The notes beneath the pieces are model-generated. The model was given only the letters and a program-made list of their open reading frames with translations. It searched no databases and was not told the origin of the DNA. Position numbers and translations under genes: made by a program. 52,683 nt of DNA from Bacillota bacterium (GTDB lineage: Bacteria > Bacillota > Clostridia > Tissierellales > Tissierellaceae), in contig JAUWAD010000003.1 in NCBI GenBank assembly GCA_030602225.1, forward strand, positions 1 to 52,683, given 5' to 3'. Within the stretch, counting starts at the first letter, position 1, and each line of letters begins with the position of its first letter. Below are positions 44,926 to 52,683 of the stretch, piece by piece.

Positions 44926-45021
44926 CTATAATAGTGAGGAACTCCTTAGACCTTTGGAAGTCTTGTTTTCATCGCTGGAAACTAACTCCCATGGGCTCTT
45001 GATCAATTGATAAACTATCAA
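44926..45021 (-). CDS. Candidate 31-residue leader peptide of the ABC operon
   Basis: A short reading frame starts at TTG (45021) with a perfect AAAGGAGGT seven bases upstream and stops at TAG (44926-44928), 31 bases before the binding-protein start. The product begins MIVYQLIKSPWELVSS, then DENKTSKGLRSSSLL. It begins about 28 bases after the predicted transcription start. The strong ribosome site is the main evidence; no family is recognised, and no run of a single amino acid marks it as a classical attenuator peptide. Confidence 0.45.
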   Translation of the reverse strand: MIVYQLIKSPWELVSSDENKTSKGLRSSSLL

Positions 45022-45034
45022 GATTAAGACCTCC
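44948..45034 (-). promoter_or_regulatory. Competing RNA structures in the ABC operon leader
   Basis: GGAGGTCTT (45026-45034), part of the short frame's ribosome site, can pair over nine positions with AAGACTTCC (44956-44964). The same downstream segment can instead form AGACTT (44958-44963) with AGGTCT (44948-44953) around CCAA. A third stem TTGATA/TATCAA (45007-45021) covers the TTG start. The exclusive pairing suggests a switch; no known riboswitch class was recognised. Confidence 0.4.
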
Positions 45035-45055
45035 TTTGAAATTAATATGTTATTG

Positions 45056-45084
45056 ATTATATTCTCATCTTAATCATTTTGCAA
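45056..45084 (-). promoter_or_regulatory. Promoter of the amino acid ABC operon
   Basis: TATAAT (45056-45061) lies 17 bases from TTGCAA (45079-45084). The predicted leader before the binding-protein gene is about 155 bases. The -35 box begins 17 bases past the yedK stop codon. Confidence 0.75.
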
Positions 45085-45100
45085 GTATTTTTTTTACTTT

Positions 45101-45685
45101 TTATAAAATTTCTAAAGTTTCTTCTGTAGGATGAAGCAGTCCCAATAATATTGATATGCTCTTCTCATCCATATTAAGCCATATATCCTCCTGCTCCTTT
45201 GCTAGAATCACAGGCATTCTATCATGGATCTTTTTCATATCATTATTTGCTGTGGTGGTAATAATTGTATAAGTTGTTATTACATTACCTTCTTCATCCT
45301 GATAATCATTCAATAAACCAGCCATGGAGAATATTTCATTATTCTTTAGCCTTATACTTCTTTTCACCTTCTTATTATCCACCACTTCCCATTCAAAGAA
45401 TGAAGTTGCCGGAACAATACACCGGTTTGTAAGAAAAGGTTTTTTAAAAGTAATCTTTTCATAAACACTTTCACCTCTAGCATTTATCAGAGGTTTCTTT
45501 GCAAAAGCAGGTGTAAATCCCCACTTCGCCTGAGTTATTACTCTTTTTTCCCCACCTTTTATCACGGGCATAATCTGAGTTGGATAAATTTCTTTTTTTC
45601 TACTAAACTGAGTCTCCATTACTATGGCCTTATATCTTTCTATTAGCTGATCTATATCAGCATCAAGGGCATATCTTCCACACAT
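45101..45685 (-). CDS. yedK: SOS response-associated peptidase, YedK/HMCES family
   Basis: The 194-residue protein begins MCGRYAL, so Cys2 becomes the N-terminal catalytic cysteine that forms a stable link with abasic sites in single-stranded DNA. NARGE (near residue 69), the RCIVPATSFFEW segment and HDRMPVIL complete the family active site. AGGAGG precedes the ATG. It follows uvrA by 15 bases and shares the SOS-box promoter ahead of uvrB, which fits its role in DNA damage tolerance. Confidence 0.95.
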   Translation of the reverse strand: MCGRYALDADIDQLIERYKAIVMETQFSRKKEIYPTQIMPVIKGGEKRVITQAKWGFTPAFAKKPLINARGESVYEKITFKKPFLTNRCIVPATSFFEWEVVDNKKVKRSIRLKNNEIFSMAGLLNDYQDEEGNVITTYTIITTTANNDMKKIHDRMPVILAKEQEDIWLNMDEKSISILLGLLHPTEETLEIL

Positions 45686-45700
45686 ACGAATCCTCCTAAC

Positions 45701-48526
45701 CTAGGACAATATTTCCTTTAAGAACTGTCCAGTATATGATTTTTCACACTTGGCTACTTCCTCTGGAGTTCCTGTGATAACTACAGTACCACCACCATCT
45801 CCACCTTCAGGCCCAAGATCTATTATATAGTCTGCAGTCTTTATCACATCCAAATTATGTTCTATGATTATTACTGTGTTATCCCCTTCAACCAACTGAT
45901 TCAATACGTTTATCAACTTATGAATATCCGCTGAATGTAGGCCTGTGGTTGGTTCATCCAATATATATATGGTTCTTCCAGTTGCTCTTTTTGACAATTC
46001 TGTTGCTAACTTAACCCTCTGAGCTTCACCACCAGATAATTCAGTGGATGGCTGTCCAATTTTGATATAACCAAGACCTACATCGTATAATGTTTGGAGT
46101 TTCCTCTTGAGTTTTGGAAGGTTTTGAAAAAATTCCAACCCTTCCTCAACTGTCATCTCCAAAACATCGGATATGGTCTTTCCTTTGTACTTAACCTGTA
46201 AGGTTTCTCTGTTGTACCTTTTTCCCTTACATACCTCACATGGCACATAAACATCAGGTAGAAAATGCATCTCAACCTTTAGAATTCCATCTCCCTTACA
46301 GGCTTCACATCTTCCGCCTTTTACATTAAAGCTGAATCTACCCTTTTTGTAGCCTCTTATTTTAGATTCATTTGTCATGGCAAATACATCTCTTATGTGA
46401 TCAAATAAACCAGTATATGTTGCTGGATTTGATCTTGGAGTTCTTCCTATTGGATTCTGGTCAATCTCTATTACTTTGTCTAAGTGTTCCAATCCCTTTA
46501 TTCCTCTATTAAGTCCAGGTCTTATTCTTGCACCATTTAATTCATGGGCTAGGGTTTTGTACAGTACATGATTAACCAGGGAACTTTTCCCAGAACCAGA
46601 TACCCCAGTAACACAAGTCATAAGTCCAAGGGGTATTTTTACATCAATGTTTTTTAGGTTATTCTCAGAAGCCCCAATAATTTCAATCCATTTTGAATTC
46701 ACTGGTTTTCTCTTTTCTGGAATCTGTATTTTTAATTCTCCTGAAAGATACTTACCTGTAAGAGATTCCTCACATTCCAGTATATCCTCAACTGTTCCCT
46801 GTGCAACCACATACCCACCATGAATTCCAGCACCAGGTCCAATATCCACAATATGATCTGCCATCTTCATTGTATCTTCATCGTGCTCCACTACAATTAG
46901 AGTATTGCCTAAATCTGTAAGATTTCTTAGTGTTTTTAATAATTTTGAATTATCCCTTTGATGCAATCCAATACTTGGTTCATCCAATACGTATATAACA
47001 CCCACTAGACTCGAACCTATTTGTGTTGCAAGTCTTATCCTCTGGGACTCTCCTCCAGATAGGGTTCCTGCAGCTCTGGATAAGGTTAAGTATTCCAATC
47101 CTACATCCACTAAGAAGTTTAATCTTTCTTTTATCTCTTTAAGAACCTGTTCCCCTATAATTTGGTTTTTCTTACTAAGCTCTATATTTTGGAAAAATTC
47201 CAGAGAATTTGAAACTGGCATATCTGTAATCTCGGTTATATTCAACCCTTGAATCTTTACAGACAATGCTTCCTTCTTAAGTCTTTTCCCTCCACAATCA
47301 GGGCATGGAGTCTCAGACATATATTCATTTATCTTATTTCTCATATAATCTGAGTATGTTTCCTTATACCTTCTCTCCAGATTAGGTATCACTCCTTCAA
47401 ATTTCCCCTCATATTCCCTTTTTCCTGTATCATCAAAATGACTAAGAAAACTGAATTTAATACTCCTTGTTGTTCCATATAGCAGTTCCTTTAGAAACTT
47501 ATCAGGGGCATCTCTTAAAGGAGCATCCATTGAAAAATCGTTATCCTTAGCCAGTGTCTTGAAAATCTGATAATAATATGTTTCTTCAGCGGAATTGCTA
47601 AATGGTGCTATGCCCCCATCATTTACACTTAAATTCCTATTGGGTATAACCAAGTCCTCATCAATTTCTGTATGATATCCCAATCCATTACATGTGGGGC
47701 ACATTCCAAAGGGGCTATTAAAGGAAAATAGTCTTGGAGAAATCTCTTCAATAGCAATGTTGCAATGGATACATGCAAGTTTCTGGCTAAAGATCATTTT
47801 CTCCCCATCAATAACTTCAACTTCTACCAATCCATCCCCCATCTTTAATGCTGTTTCAATTGATTCAGAAAGCCTCCCCTGAATACCATCCCTAACAATC
47901 AATCTATCCACTACCACATAGATAGAATGCTTCTTATTCTTCTCTAGCTTTATCTCATCAGTTAATTCCAGCATTTCTCCATCAATATTAACCCTTATGA
48001 AGCCTTCCTTTCTTATTTGCTCAAGGAGTTTTGTATGCTCTCCCTTTTTCCCCCTTATAATTGGGGATAATATCTGAATTCGAGTTCTCTCATCCAACTC
48101 CATCACCTTATCAACCATCTGGTCAATGGTCTGTGATGTTATCTCCTTCCCACAACTGGGGCAATAAGGAATTCCTATTCTTGCGTATAGTAATCTTAGG
48201 AAGTCATAAACTTCTGTTACAGTACCCACAGTTGATCTAGGGTTTTTGGAGGTTGTCTTCTGGTCAATGGCAATTGAAGGAGAAAGCCCCTCAATATGTT
48301 CCACATCTGGTTTATCCATTTGTCCAAGGAACATTCTGGCATAGCTGGATAAGGACTCAACATATCTTCTTTGACCTTCTGCATATATTGTATCAAAAGC
48401 TAGGGAGGATTTACCTGACCCACTTAAACCAGTGAAAACTATAAATTTATTTCTTGGAAGCTCCAGGCTGATATTCTTAAGATTATGAACTTTTGCTCCT
48501 CTTATGATTATCTTATCTTTTGTCAA
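45701..48526 (-). CDS. uvrA: Excinuclease ABC subunit A
   Basis: This 941-residue protein is the damage-sensing ATPase of nucleotide excision repair. It has two ABC ATPase modules with GLSGSGKSS near 33 and GVSGSGKSS near residue 635, signature LSGGE motifs, and CxxC zinc modules (CIHC/CPTC and CEAC/CEVC). A GTG at 48535 is in frame, but the GAGGTG there serves better as a ribosome site for TTG at 48526, giving [18 protein letters not shown], the usual N-terminus. The gene then overlaps uvrB by 14 bases. Confidence 0.96.
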   Translation of the reverse strand: MTKDKIIIRGAKVHNLKNISLELPRNKFIVFTGLSGSGKSSLAFDTIYAEGQRRYVESLSSYARMFLGQMDKPDVEHIEGLSPSIAIDQKTTSKNPRSTVGTVTEVYDFLRLLYARIGIPYCPSCGKEITSQTIDQMVDKVMELDERTRIQILSPIIRGKKGEHTKLLEQIRKEGFIRVNIDGEMLELTDEIKLEKNKKHSIYVVVDRLIVRDGIQGRLSESIETALKMGDGLVEVEVIDGEKMIFSQKLACIHCNIAIEEISPRLFSFNSPFGMCPTCNGLGYHTEIDEDLVIPNRNLSVNDGGIAPFSNSAEETYYYQIFKTLAKDNDFSMDAPLRDAPDKFLKELLYGTTRSIKFSFLSHFDDTGKREYEGKFEGVIPNLERRYKETYSDYMRNKINEYMSETPCPDCGGKRLKKEALSVKIQGLNITEITDMPVSNSLEFFQNIELSKKNQIIGEQVLKEIKERLNFLVDVGLEYLTLSRAAGTLSGGESQRIRLATQIGSSLVGVIYVLDEPSIGLHQRDNSKLLKTLRNLTDLGNTLIVVEHDEDTMKMADHIVDIGPGAGIHGGYVVAQGTVEDILECEESLTGKYLSGELKIQIPEKRKPVNSKWIEIIGASENNLKNIDVKIPLGLMTCVTGVSGSGKSSLVNHVLYKTLAHELNGARIRPGLNRGIKGLEHLDKVIEIDQNPIGRTPRSNPATYTGLFDHIRDVFAMTNESKIRGYKKGRFSFNVKGGRCEACKGDGILKVEMHFLPDVYVPCEVCKGKRYNRETLQVKYKGKTISDVLEMTVEEGLEFFQNLPKLKRKLQTLYDVGLGYIKIGQPSTELSGGEAQRVKLATELSKRATGRTIYILDEPTTGLHSADIHKLINVLNQLVEGDNTVIIIEHNLDVIKTADYIIDLGPEGGDGGGTVVITGTPEEVAKCEKSYTGQFLKEILS

Positions 48527-50504
48527 TTCTTTCACCTCTTGTTTTTACCATCTTTCGTAGCTGAATTATTCTATCCCTTAATTCAGCAGCTTTTTCAAAT
48601 TCTAGAGCTTCAGCCCTTTCTAACATTGCACTTTCTAGGTCTTCGATTATGGCTAATATTTCTGCCTCGTTAAACTTCTCTTCATACTTACCTTCGCCCT
48701 CAGCTGCAACTGTAGCCTCAATTATATTACGTATACCCTTAATTATGGATCTTGGGGTTATACTATTGTCCAGATTGTATTGGTTTTGTATCTTTCTTCT
48801 TCTGTTAGTCTCACTTATTGCCTTCTCCATGGATTTTGTAATATTATCAGCATACATAATTACCTTTCCTTCGATATTTCTAGCTGCCCTTCCTGTGGTC
48901 TGAATCAGTGATGTTTCACTTCTTAGAAAACCTTCCTTATCTGCATCCAAAATAGCAACTAAGGAAACTTCAGGTAAATCCAACCCTTCTCTTAGTAGAT
49001 TTATACCTACCAAAACATCGTATTTACCCATTCTAAGATCCCTTATGATTTCCATCCGCTCAATGGTTTCCACATCAGAATGAAGATATGTGACCTTGAT
49101 CCCTATCTTCTTAAAATATGCAGTTAAATCTTCTGCCATCTTCTTAGTCAGAGTAGTTACTAAAACTCTTTCTTCTCTTTGGGTAACCTTGTTTATCTCC
49201 TCTACCAGATCATCAATCTGATTTTTAGTTGGTCTAACCTGAACCACAGGATCCAATAATCCAGTGGGTCTAATTATCTGCTCAACAGTGTTCTGACTTC
49301 TACTGGTCTCATAAGGTCCCGGAGTTGCCGATACATATATGGCCTGTTTAACAAGGCTCTCAAATTCCTGAAACCTTAGAGGTCTATTATCAAGAGCAGA
49401 TGGCAATCTAAATCCATATTCCACCAGGGTTGTTTTTCTTGATTTATCCCCTTCAAACATTCCCCTTATCTGGGGTATTGTCACGTGGGATTCATCTATT
49501 ATAACAAGAAAGTCCTCTGGGAAATAATCTATCAAGGTATATGGTCTACTTCCAGCCTCCCTCTGACTAAGGTGCTTAGAATAGTTTTCAATACCAGAGC
49601 AAAATCCCATTTCCCTGAGCATCTCGAGATCATACCTTGTTCTTTGCTCCAGTCTCTGGGCTTCCACTAACTTATCCTTATCCCTGAGCTCTTTCAATCT
49701 TTCATCCAACTCCTGTTCAATGGTTACAAGTGCCCTTTGAACCTTTTCTTCAGTAGTGGCAAAGTGGGAAGCTGGAAAAATTGATACATGATTTCTGTAT
49801 CCTATAATTTCACCTGTAAGATAGTTAACCTCTGTTATTCTATCAATTTCATCCCCGAAAAATTCTACTCTTATGGAATGCTCCGTGGATGCAGCTGGAA
49901 ATATTTCCAATACATCTCCTCTGGCTCTAAAAGTACCCCTTACGAAGTTCATGTCATTTCTAATGTATTGGATATCAACTAATTTCCTCATAATCTGGTC
50001 TCTGTCCTTTATCATTCCAGGTCTTAGAGATACAACCAAATTTTCATAATCAATGGGATCACCCAATCCATAAATGCAGGATACAGAAGCAACTATAATG
50101 ACATCTCTTCTTTCAAATAATGCCATGGTAGCCGAGTGTCTAAGCTTATCTATCTCTTCATTTATGGAAGAATCCTTTTCAATATATGTGTCCGTCTGAG
50201 GTACATAGGCTTCAGGTTGATAATAATCATAATAACTTACAAAGTATTCAACAGCAGAACTTGGAAAGTACTCCTTGAACTCACTTGCCAGCTGATATGC
50301 CAAGGTCTTATTATGTGCTATGACCAAAGTGGGTTTTTGAACTCTTTCGATTATATTTGCCATGGTGAAGGTCTTTCCAGATCCAGTGACTCCCAGCAAA
50401 ACTTGGTCTCTAAGTCCTTTTTGTATTCCATCCACCAATTTATCTATTGCCTGTGGCTGATCCCCCGTCGGTTTGTATCCTGATTCTATCTTAAATTGAT
50501 TCAT
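48513..50504 (-). CDS. uvrB: Excinuclease ABC subunit B
   Basis: The 663-residue helicase-like protein has Walker A GVTGSGKT at 39-46, the DNA-gripping hairpin [15 protein letters not shown] near 92-106, DESH near 338, and a C-terminal UVR motif that contacts UvrC. It receives damaged DNA from UvrA and recruits UvrC. AGAGGTG precedes the ATG. It is the first gene of uvrB-uvrA-yedK, downstream of a LexA-type box. Confidence 0.97.
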   Translation of the reverse strand: MNQFKIESGYKPTGDQPQAIDKLVDGIQKGLRDQVLLGVTGSGKTFTMANIIERVQKPTLVIAHNKTLAYQLASEFKEYFPSSAVEYFVSYYDYYQPEAYVPQTDTYIEKDSSINEEIDKLRHSATMALFERRDVIIVASVSCIYGLGDPIDYENLVVSLRPGMIKDRDQIMRKLVDIQYIRNDMNFVRGTFRARGDVLEIFPAASTEHSIRVEFFGDEIDRITEVNYLTGEIIGYRNHVSIFPASHFATTEEKVQRALVTIEQELDERLKELRDKDKLVEAQRLEQRTRYDLEMLREMGFCSGIENYSKHLSQREAGSRPYTLIDYFPEDFLVIIDESHVTIPQIRGMFEGDKSRKTTLVEYGFRLPSALDNRPLRFQEFESLVKQAIYVSATPGPYETSRSQNTVEQIIRPTGLLDPVVQVRPTKNQIDDLVEEINKVTQREERVLVTTLTKKMAEDLTAYFKKIGIKVTYLHSDVETIERMEIIRDLRMGKYDVLVGINLLREGLDLPEVSLVAILDADKEGFLRSETSLIQTTGRAARNIEGKVIMYADNITKSMEKAISETNRRRKIQNQYNLDNSITPRSIIKGIRNIIEATVAAEGEGKYEEKFNEAEILAIIEDLESAMLERAEALEFEKAAELRDRIIQLRKMVKTRGERIDKR

Positions 50505-50520
50505 TTTATCACCTCTTCTA

Positions 50521-50535
50521 TCAAACGCTTGTTCT
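50521..50535 (-). promoter_or_regulatory. LexA (SOS) box before uvrBA-yedK
   Basis: The minus strand reads AGAACAAGCGTTTG, matching the Firmicute LexA half-sites GAAC-N4-GTTY (here GTTT). It lies between the -10 boxes and the uvrB start, where LexA would block transcription. Confidence 0.75.
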
Positions 50536-50546
50536 ATTATATTATA
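50536..50546 (-). promoter_or_regulatory. -10 region of the uvrBA promoter
   Basis: Two overlapping TATAAT boxes occur on the minus strand (50541-50546 and 50536-50541). No clear -35 is found at standard spacing, so the exact start is uncertain. Confidence 0.5.
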
Positions 50547-50582
50547 CCTTATTGTTGCAAAAATCCATAGAAATTATTAATC

Positions 50583-50611
50583 TTGTGAAAAGATCTTTAA
50601 TAATGTAAAAT
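50583..50611 (+). promoter_or_regulatory. Promoter of the lipoprotein gene
   Basis: TTGTGA (50583-50588) and TAAAAT (50606-50611) are 17 bases apart on the plus strand, 23 bases before the start codon, followed by a GAGGAGGG ribosome site. Confidence 0.6.
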
Positions 50612-50634
50612 TATCTAGAGGAGGGATAACATAA

Positions 50635-52203
50635 ATGCTAAAAATAAAATACATATCACTACTGTTGTGCTTGGCTATGATTCTATCCGCTTGCTCTAAA
50701 TTTGATCTGTTAAATAAAGATGTCCCTCCTAAAACAGAGGTTAGTGAAGGTTTCAAATTCTCCATTGATAAAATCGCCCTTTCTAGAAGTTATCAAAATA
50801 CAATCCCAAGGGTTGAAGTAATCAAACGAAATAATAGGACTTCACTTCTTGTCTCAGCAGGATTAGTCAAAAGTTCAGGTGTTGAAGTGTTAGATGTCTC
50901 AAAAGTAGATAACACTATAAATATTCAAATAAGAAATAAAGAAGATAAATCTGCACAATTAGTTATACCCCAAATTTGGATAGATATTTCAGGTATTTCT
51001 CAAAGCACATTAGAGACCATGAGATTTAATATAATCAATGAAAACTATAATCCCATTGAAATAACTTATGGAATCGTAGATGTCTTGAATAAGATAAGTT
51101 CTGATCTTAGAATATCATCATCCAGCTCCCCATCAACAGAGCTTATTCAAGATGGAGACAAATTCATATGGGAGATATATTACCAGAATATTTTTGATAG
51201 ATATAGTAAGGAAATACCCCTTATAAACTTAAAGGTTCAAGTGGATACAAAATCTGGTAGTATCATTAGTTCAAGTAAAAGTCTTATCTCATCGTTGGTA
51301 GATGAAGGGAAAATTGTAGATTTCATACAGGATAAAGGTATGCTTTACATTATTGAAAATCCAGAATCCACTTACAAAAATAGTCTTTGGTTTTATGACT
51401 TCAAGGAAAAGAGCAAGGATTTATACTTTGAAACAAATGATCAGATATTAAATGTCAAAATGAGCCCTGATGAGAAAAATATAAGCCTAATTACTTCCAA
51501 AGAAACTAAGAATTTCCTTTATATAATCCAGACTAAGGATAGAAGAGTTCTTTATGTAAATGTACTGGGGGATTTGTCACCAAGGGTATCACTATGGAAG
51601 GATAAGGATGAGTTGTATGTACTAGGAGAGCCAACTGAGTTGTCTTCTACCCTTTTATTGTACAATTTAGATGACAATATTATAAGCCAATCAAGAACCT
51701 ATAATACTCCATTGGCAAACTTCAGGTATAAGAAGGATCTGTTTTTAATTGCAGAGATAGTACAAGATAATACAAACAGGAATATAAAAATAAGTAATGA
51801 TGACAGTTACTTTAGGCATATTGGAAGCGGATTTATGGTGAATTTAATAGATAGGGATTTTGTAATATTCTTAAGTAAATCCCTAGAATCAGATGTTAAT
51901 ATTCTTAATGTTTATAACCTTAATGACCCAGAAGAAGGATACATTATTGAAAGAAATATACTAAATTATCAAATCTTAAATAAGGATAAGATTCTGTTGG
52001 TAGAAAAGCTAAATGGTGGGAATGACTTCATGACATATATTCTCCATGTTGATTCTAAAGAATTAGAGGAAATTGGAAAGGTTAACAGTAATCTTGTTTA
52101 TCTAGATTACAACAGAGAGATCTTATATGTGGATTTAATAATACCCTTTGAATCTGATCTGTCTGAGATAATATATACAATTGATGCAAAACACATAAAA
52201 TAA
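50635..52203 (+). CDS. Lipoprotein of unknown function, possible beta-propeller
   Basis: The 522-residue protein has a lipoprotein signal peptide ending MILSAC, with Cys20 as the lipid site, so it should be anchored on the outer face of the membrane. No catalytic motif is seen. The second half has short repeating beta-like units, with segments such as SLWFYDFKEKSKDLYFE, ILNVKMSPDEKNISLI and NFLYIIQTKDRRVLYV, which resemble blades of a WD40/TolB-like propeller. It is divergent from uvrB and convergent with the S41 protease. I do not recognise a family; the fold is an inference. Confidence 0.85.
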   Translation: MLKIKYISLLLCLAMILSACSKFDLLNKDVPPKTEVSEGFKFSIDKIALSRSYQNTIPRVEVIKRNNRTSLLVSAGLVKSSGVEVLDVSKVDNTINIQIRNKEDKSAQLVIPQIWIDISGISQSTLETMRFNIINENYNPIEITYGIVDVLNKISSDLRISSSSSPSTELIQDGDKFIWEIYYQNIFDRYSKEIPLINLKVQVDTKSGSIISSSKSLISSLVDEGKIVDFIQDKGMLYIIENPESTYKNSLWFYDFKEKSKDLYFETNDQILNVKMSPDEKNISLITSKETKNFLYIIQTKDRRVLYVNVLGDLSPRVSLWKDKDELYVLGEPTELSSTLLLYNLDDNIISQSRTYNTPLANFRYKKDLFLIAEIVQDNTNRNIKISNDDSYFRHIGSGFMVNLIDRDFVIFLSKSLESDVNILNVYNLNDPEEGYIIERNILNYQILNKDKILLVEKLNGGNDFMTYILHVDSKELEEIGKVNSNLVYLDYNREILYVDLIIPFESDLSEIIYTIDAKHIK

Positions 52204-52230
52204 GAGCCCAAAATAAATTGGGCTCTTATT
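52199..52230. terminator. Bidirectional terminator between lipoprotein and S41 protease
   Basis: A perfect 13-bp stem pairs 52199-52211 with 52218-52230 around AATAAA. It overlaps both stop-codon regions and serves the two convergent genes. Confidence 0.9.
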
Positions 52231-52683
52231 TATAGCTTTTCTCTCAAAACTTCAATTGCCTTTTGCAGTTGATTATCCACATTAAGATAATCAATCCCTA
52301 TACCTTCGACATCTTCATCAAGTTCTACTTCCACATCAGGAACAATCCCTATACCGTGTATATTTGTTCCATTTGGAGTGAAATACTCTGAGATTGTAAC
52401 CTTTAACCCTGTACCATCTGGTAAATCCCTAAGGGTTTGAACAACACCCTTACCAAATGTTGTGGTTCCTATTAAAGTACCTCTTTCATTGTCCTTAATA
52501 GCTCCTGCAAGAATCTCAGAAGCACTTGCACTTCCACCATTAATCAATACTACCAGAGGTAGGTCAACATAGTTCTTATCTGAATAAGCATAATTTCTTC
52601 TACCATTCTTATCCTGGGTATAGACTATTGTTCCTTCACCAAGAAGCTCATCTGCAATTTCTGTACTTACATTTAGTAATCCA
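52230..52683 (-). CDS. C-terminal processing peptidase, S41 family (partial)
   Basis: The open frame runs off the right edge, so only the last 150 or so residues are seen. The visible part begins GLLNVSTEIADELLGEGTI. The catalytic serine is in INGGSASASE and the catalytic lysine in TTTFGKGVVQ, the S41/CtpA dyad, followed by EYFTPNGTNIHGIGIVPD. CtpA proteases are exported and cleave C-termini of envelope or sporulation proteins. An internal TTG at 52547 could be mistaken for a start, but conserved sequence continues upstream of it. Confidence 0.93.
   Translation of the reverse strand, partial: GLLNVSTEIADELLGEGTIVYTQDKNGRRNYAYSDKNYVDLPLVVLINGGSASASEILAGAIKDNERGTLIGTTTFGKGVVQTLRDLPDGTGLKVTISEYFTPNGTNIHGIGIVPDVEVELDEDVEGIGIDYLNVDNQLQKAIEVLREKL

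Noticed and set aside
44895-45061. T-box or glycine riboswitch ahead of the ABC operon
   Set aside because: Neither the T-box AGGGTGG core nor the conserved glycine riboswitch blocks could be found on the minus strand.
1-52683. CRISPR arrays, tRNA or rRNA genes, insertion sequences
   Set aside because: No spaced repeat array, no cloverleaf-like intergenic segment, no rRNA signature and no transposase were seen; the gaps between genes are too short for most of these.

Overview
The window reads as chromosome of an anaerobic, amino-acid-fermenting Firmicute of the Clostridia/Tissierellia type. The evidence is low GC with strong AGGAGG-type ribosome binding sites, frequent TTG/GTG starts, a Stickland-type reductase component B with an in-frame selenocysteine UGA, pyruvate:ferredoxin oxidoreductase, HPr plus HPr kinase, and WhiA. 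Genus is not decided. Nearly every gene lies on the minus strand; the exceptions are an M42 peptidase and a lipoprotein. No tRNA, rRNA, CRISPR array, transposase or integrase was seen, and no gene-free stretch exceeds about 215 bases. Layout: (1) Bases 1 to about 2,178 look like one end of an integrated conjugative element, with an ArdA-like antirestriction gene and a small cysteine-rich gene, abutting the 3' end of rlmD, a known integration target. (2) 2.1-9.1 kb holds rlmD, a pirin, a MATE exporter, cvfB with an unknown gene, and ATP-type PEP carboxykinase, mostly single genes bounded by hairpin terminators. (3) 9.2-14.6 kb is a MATE, ABC-F, topB operon. (4) 14.7-19.7 kb is the most distinctive accessory block: gntR, then grdX-grdE-grdB-ykvI. 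GrdB is a selenoprotein and GrdE is a self-cleaving proprotein. No protein A or C genes are here, so the substrate (glycine, sarcosine or betaine) is open. Both promoters share a GAAATACAA motif, a candidate operator. (5) 19.8-26.0 kb is the dnaE-pfkA-pyk run. (6) 26.0-32.9 kb is the conserved murB, PHP, rapZ, yvcK / nudix, whiA, HPr cluster, interrupted by an oppositely oriented M42 peptidase and carrying a second grdX after HPr. (7) 32.9-39.6 kb holds pyruvate:ferredoxin oxidoreductase and uvrC-pspC-hprK. (8) 39.7-45.1 kb holds an EutH-like transporter translationally overlapped with a Xaa-Pro aminopeptidase, and a polar amino acid ABC importer whose leader contains a 31-codon reading frame and competing RNA structures. 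(9) 45.1-50.6 kb is uvrB-uvrA-yedK behind a LexA-type SOS box. (10) The right end carries an unknown lipoprotein and the C-terminal part of a CtpA/S41 protease. Working together: peptidases and an amino acid importer would supply amino acids, Stickland-type reduction and pyruvate:ferredoxin oxidoreductase would conserve energy, and HPr, HprK, YvcK and PEP carboxykinase sit at the glycolysis/gluconeogenesis switch. Most of the window is ordinary core chromosome. The items most worth a second look are the orphan selenoprotein component-B operon with its candidate operator, the duplicated grdX, the importer leader, and the element junction at rlmD.
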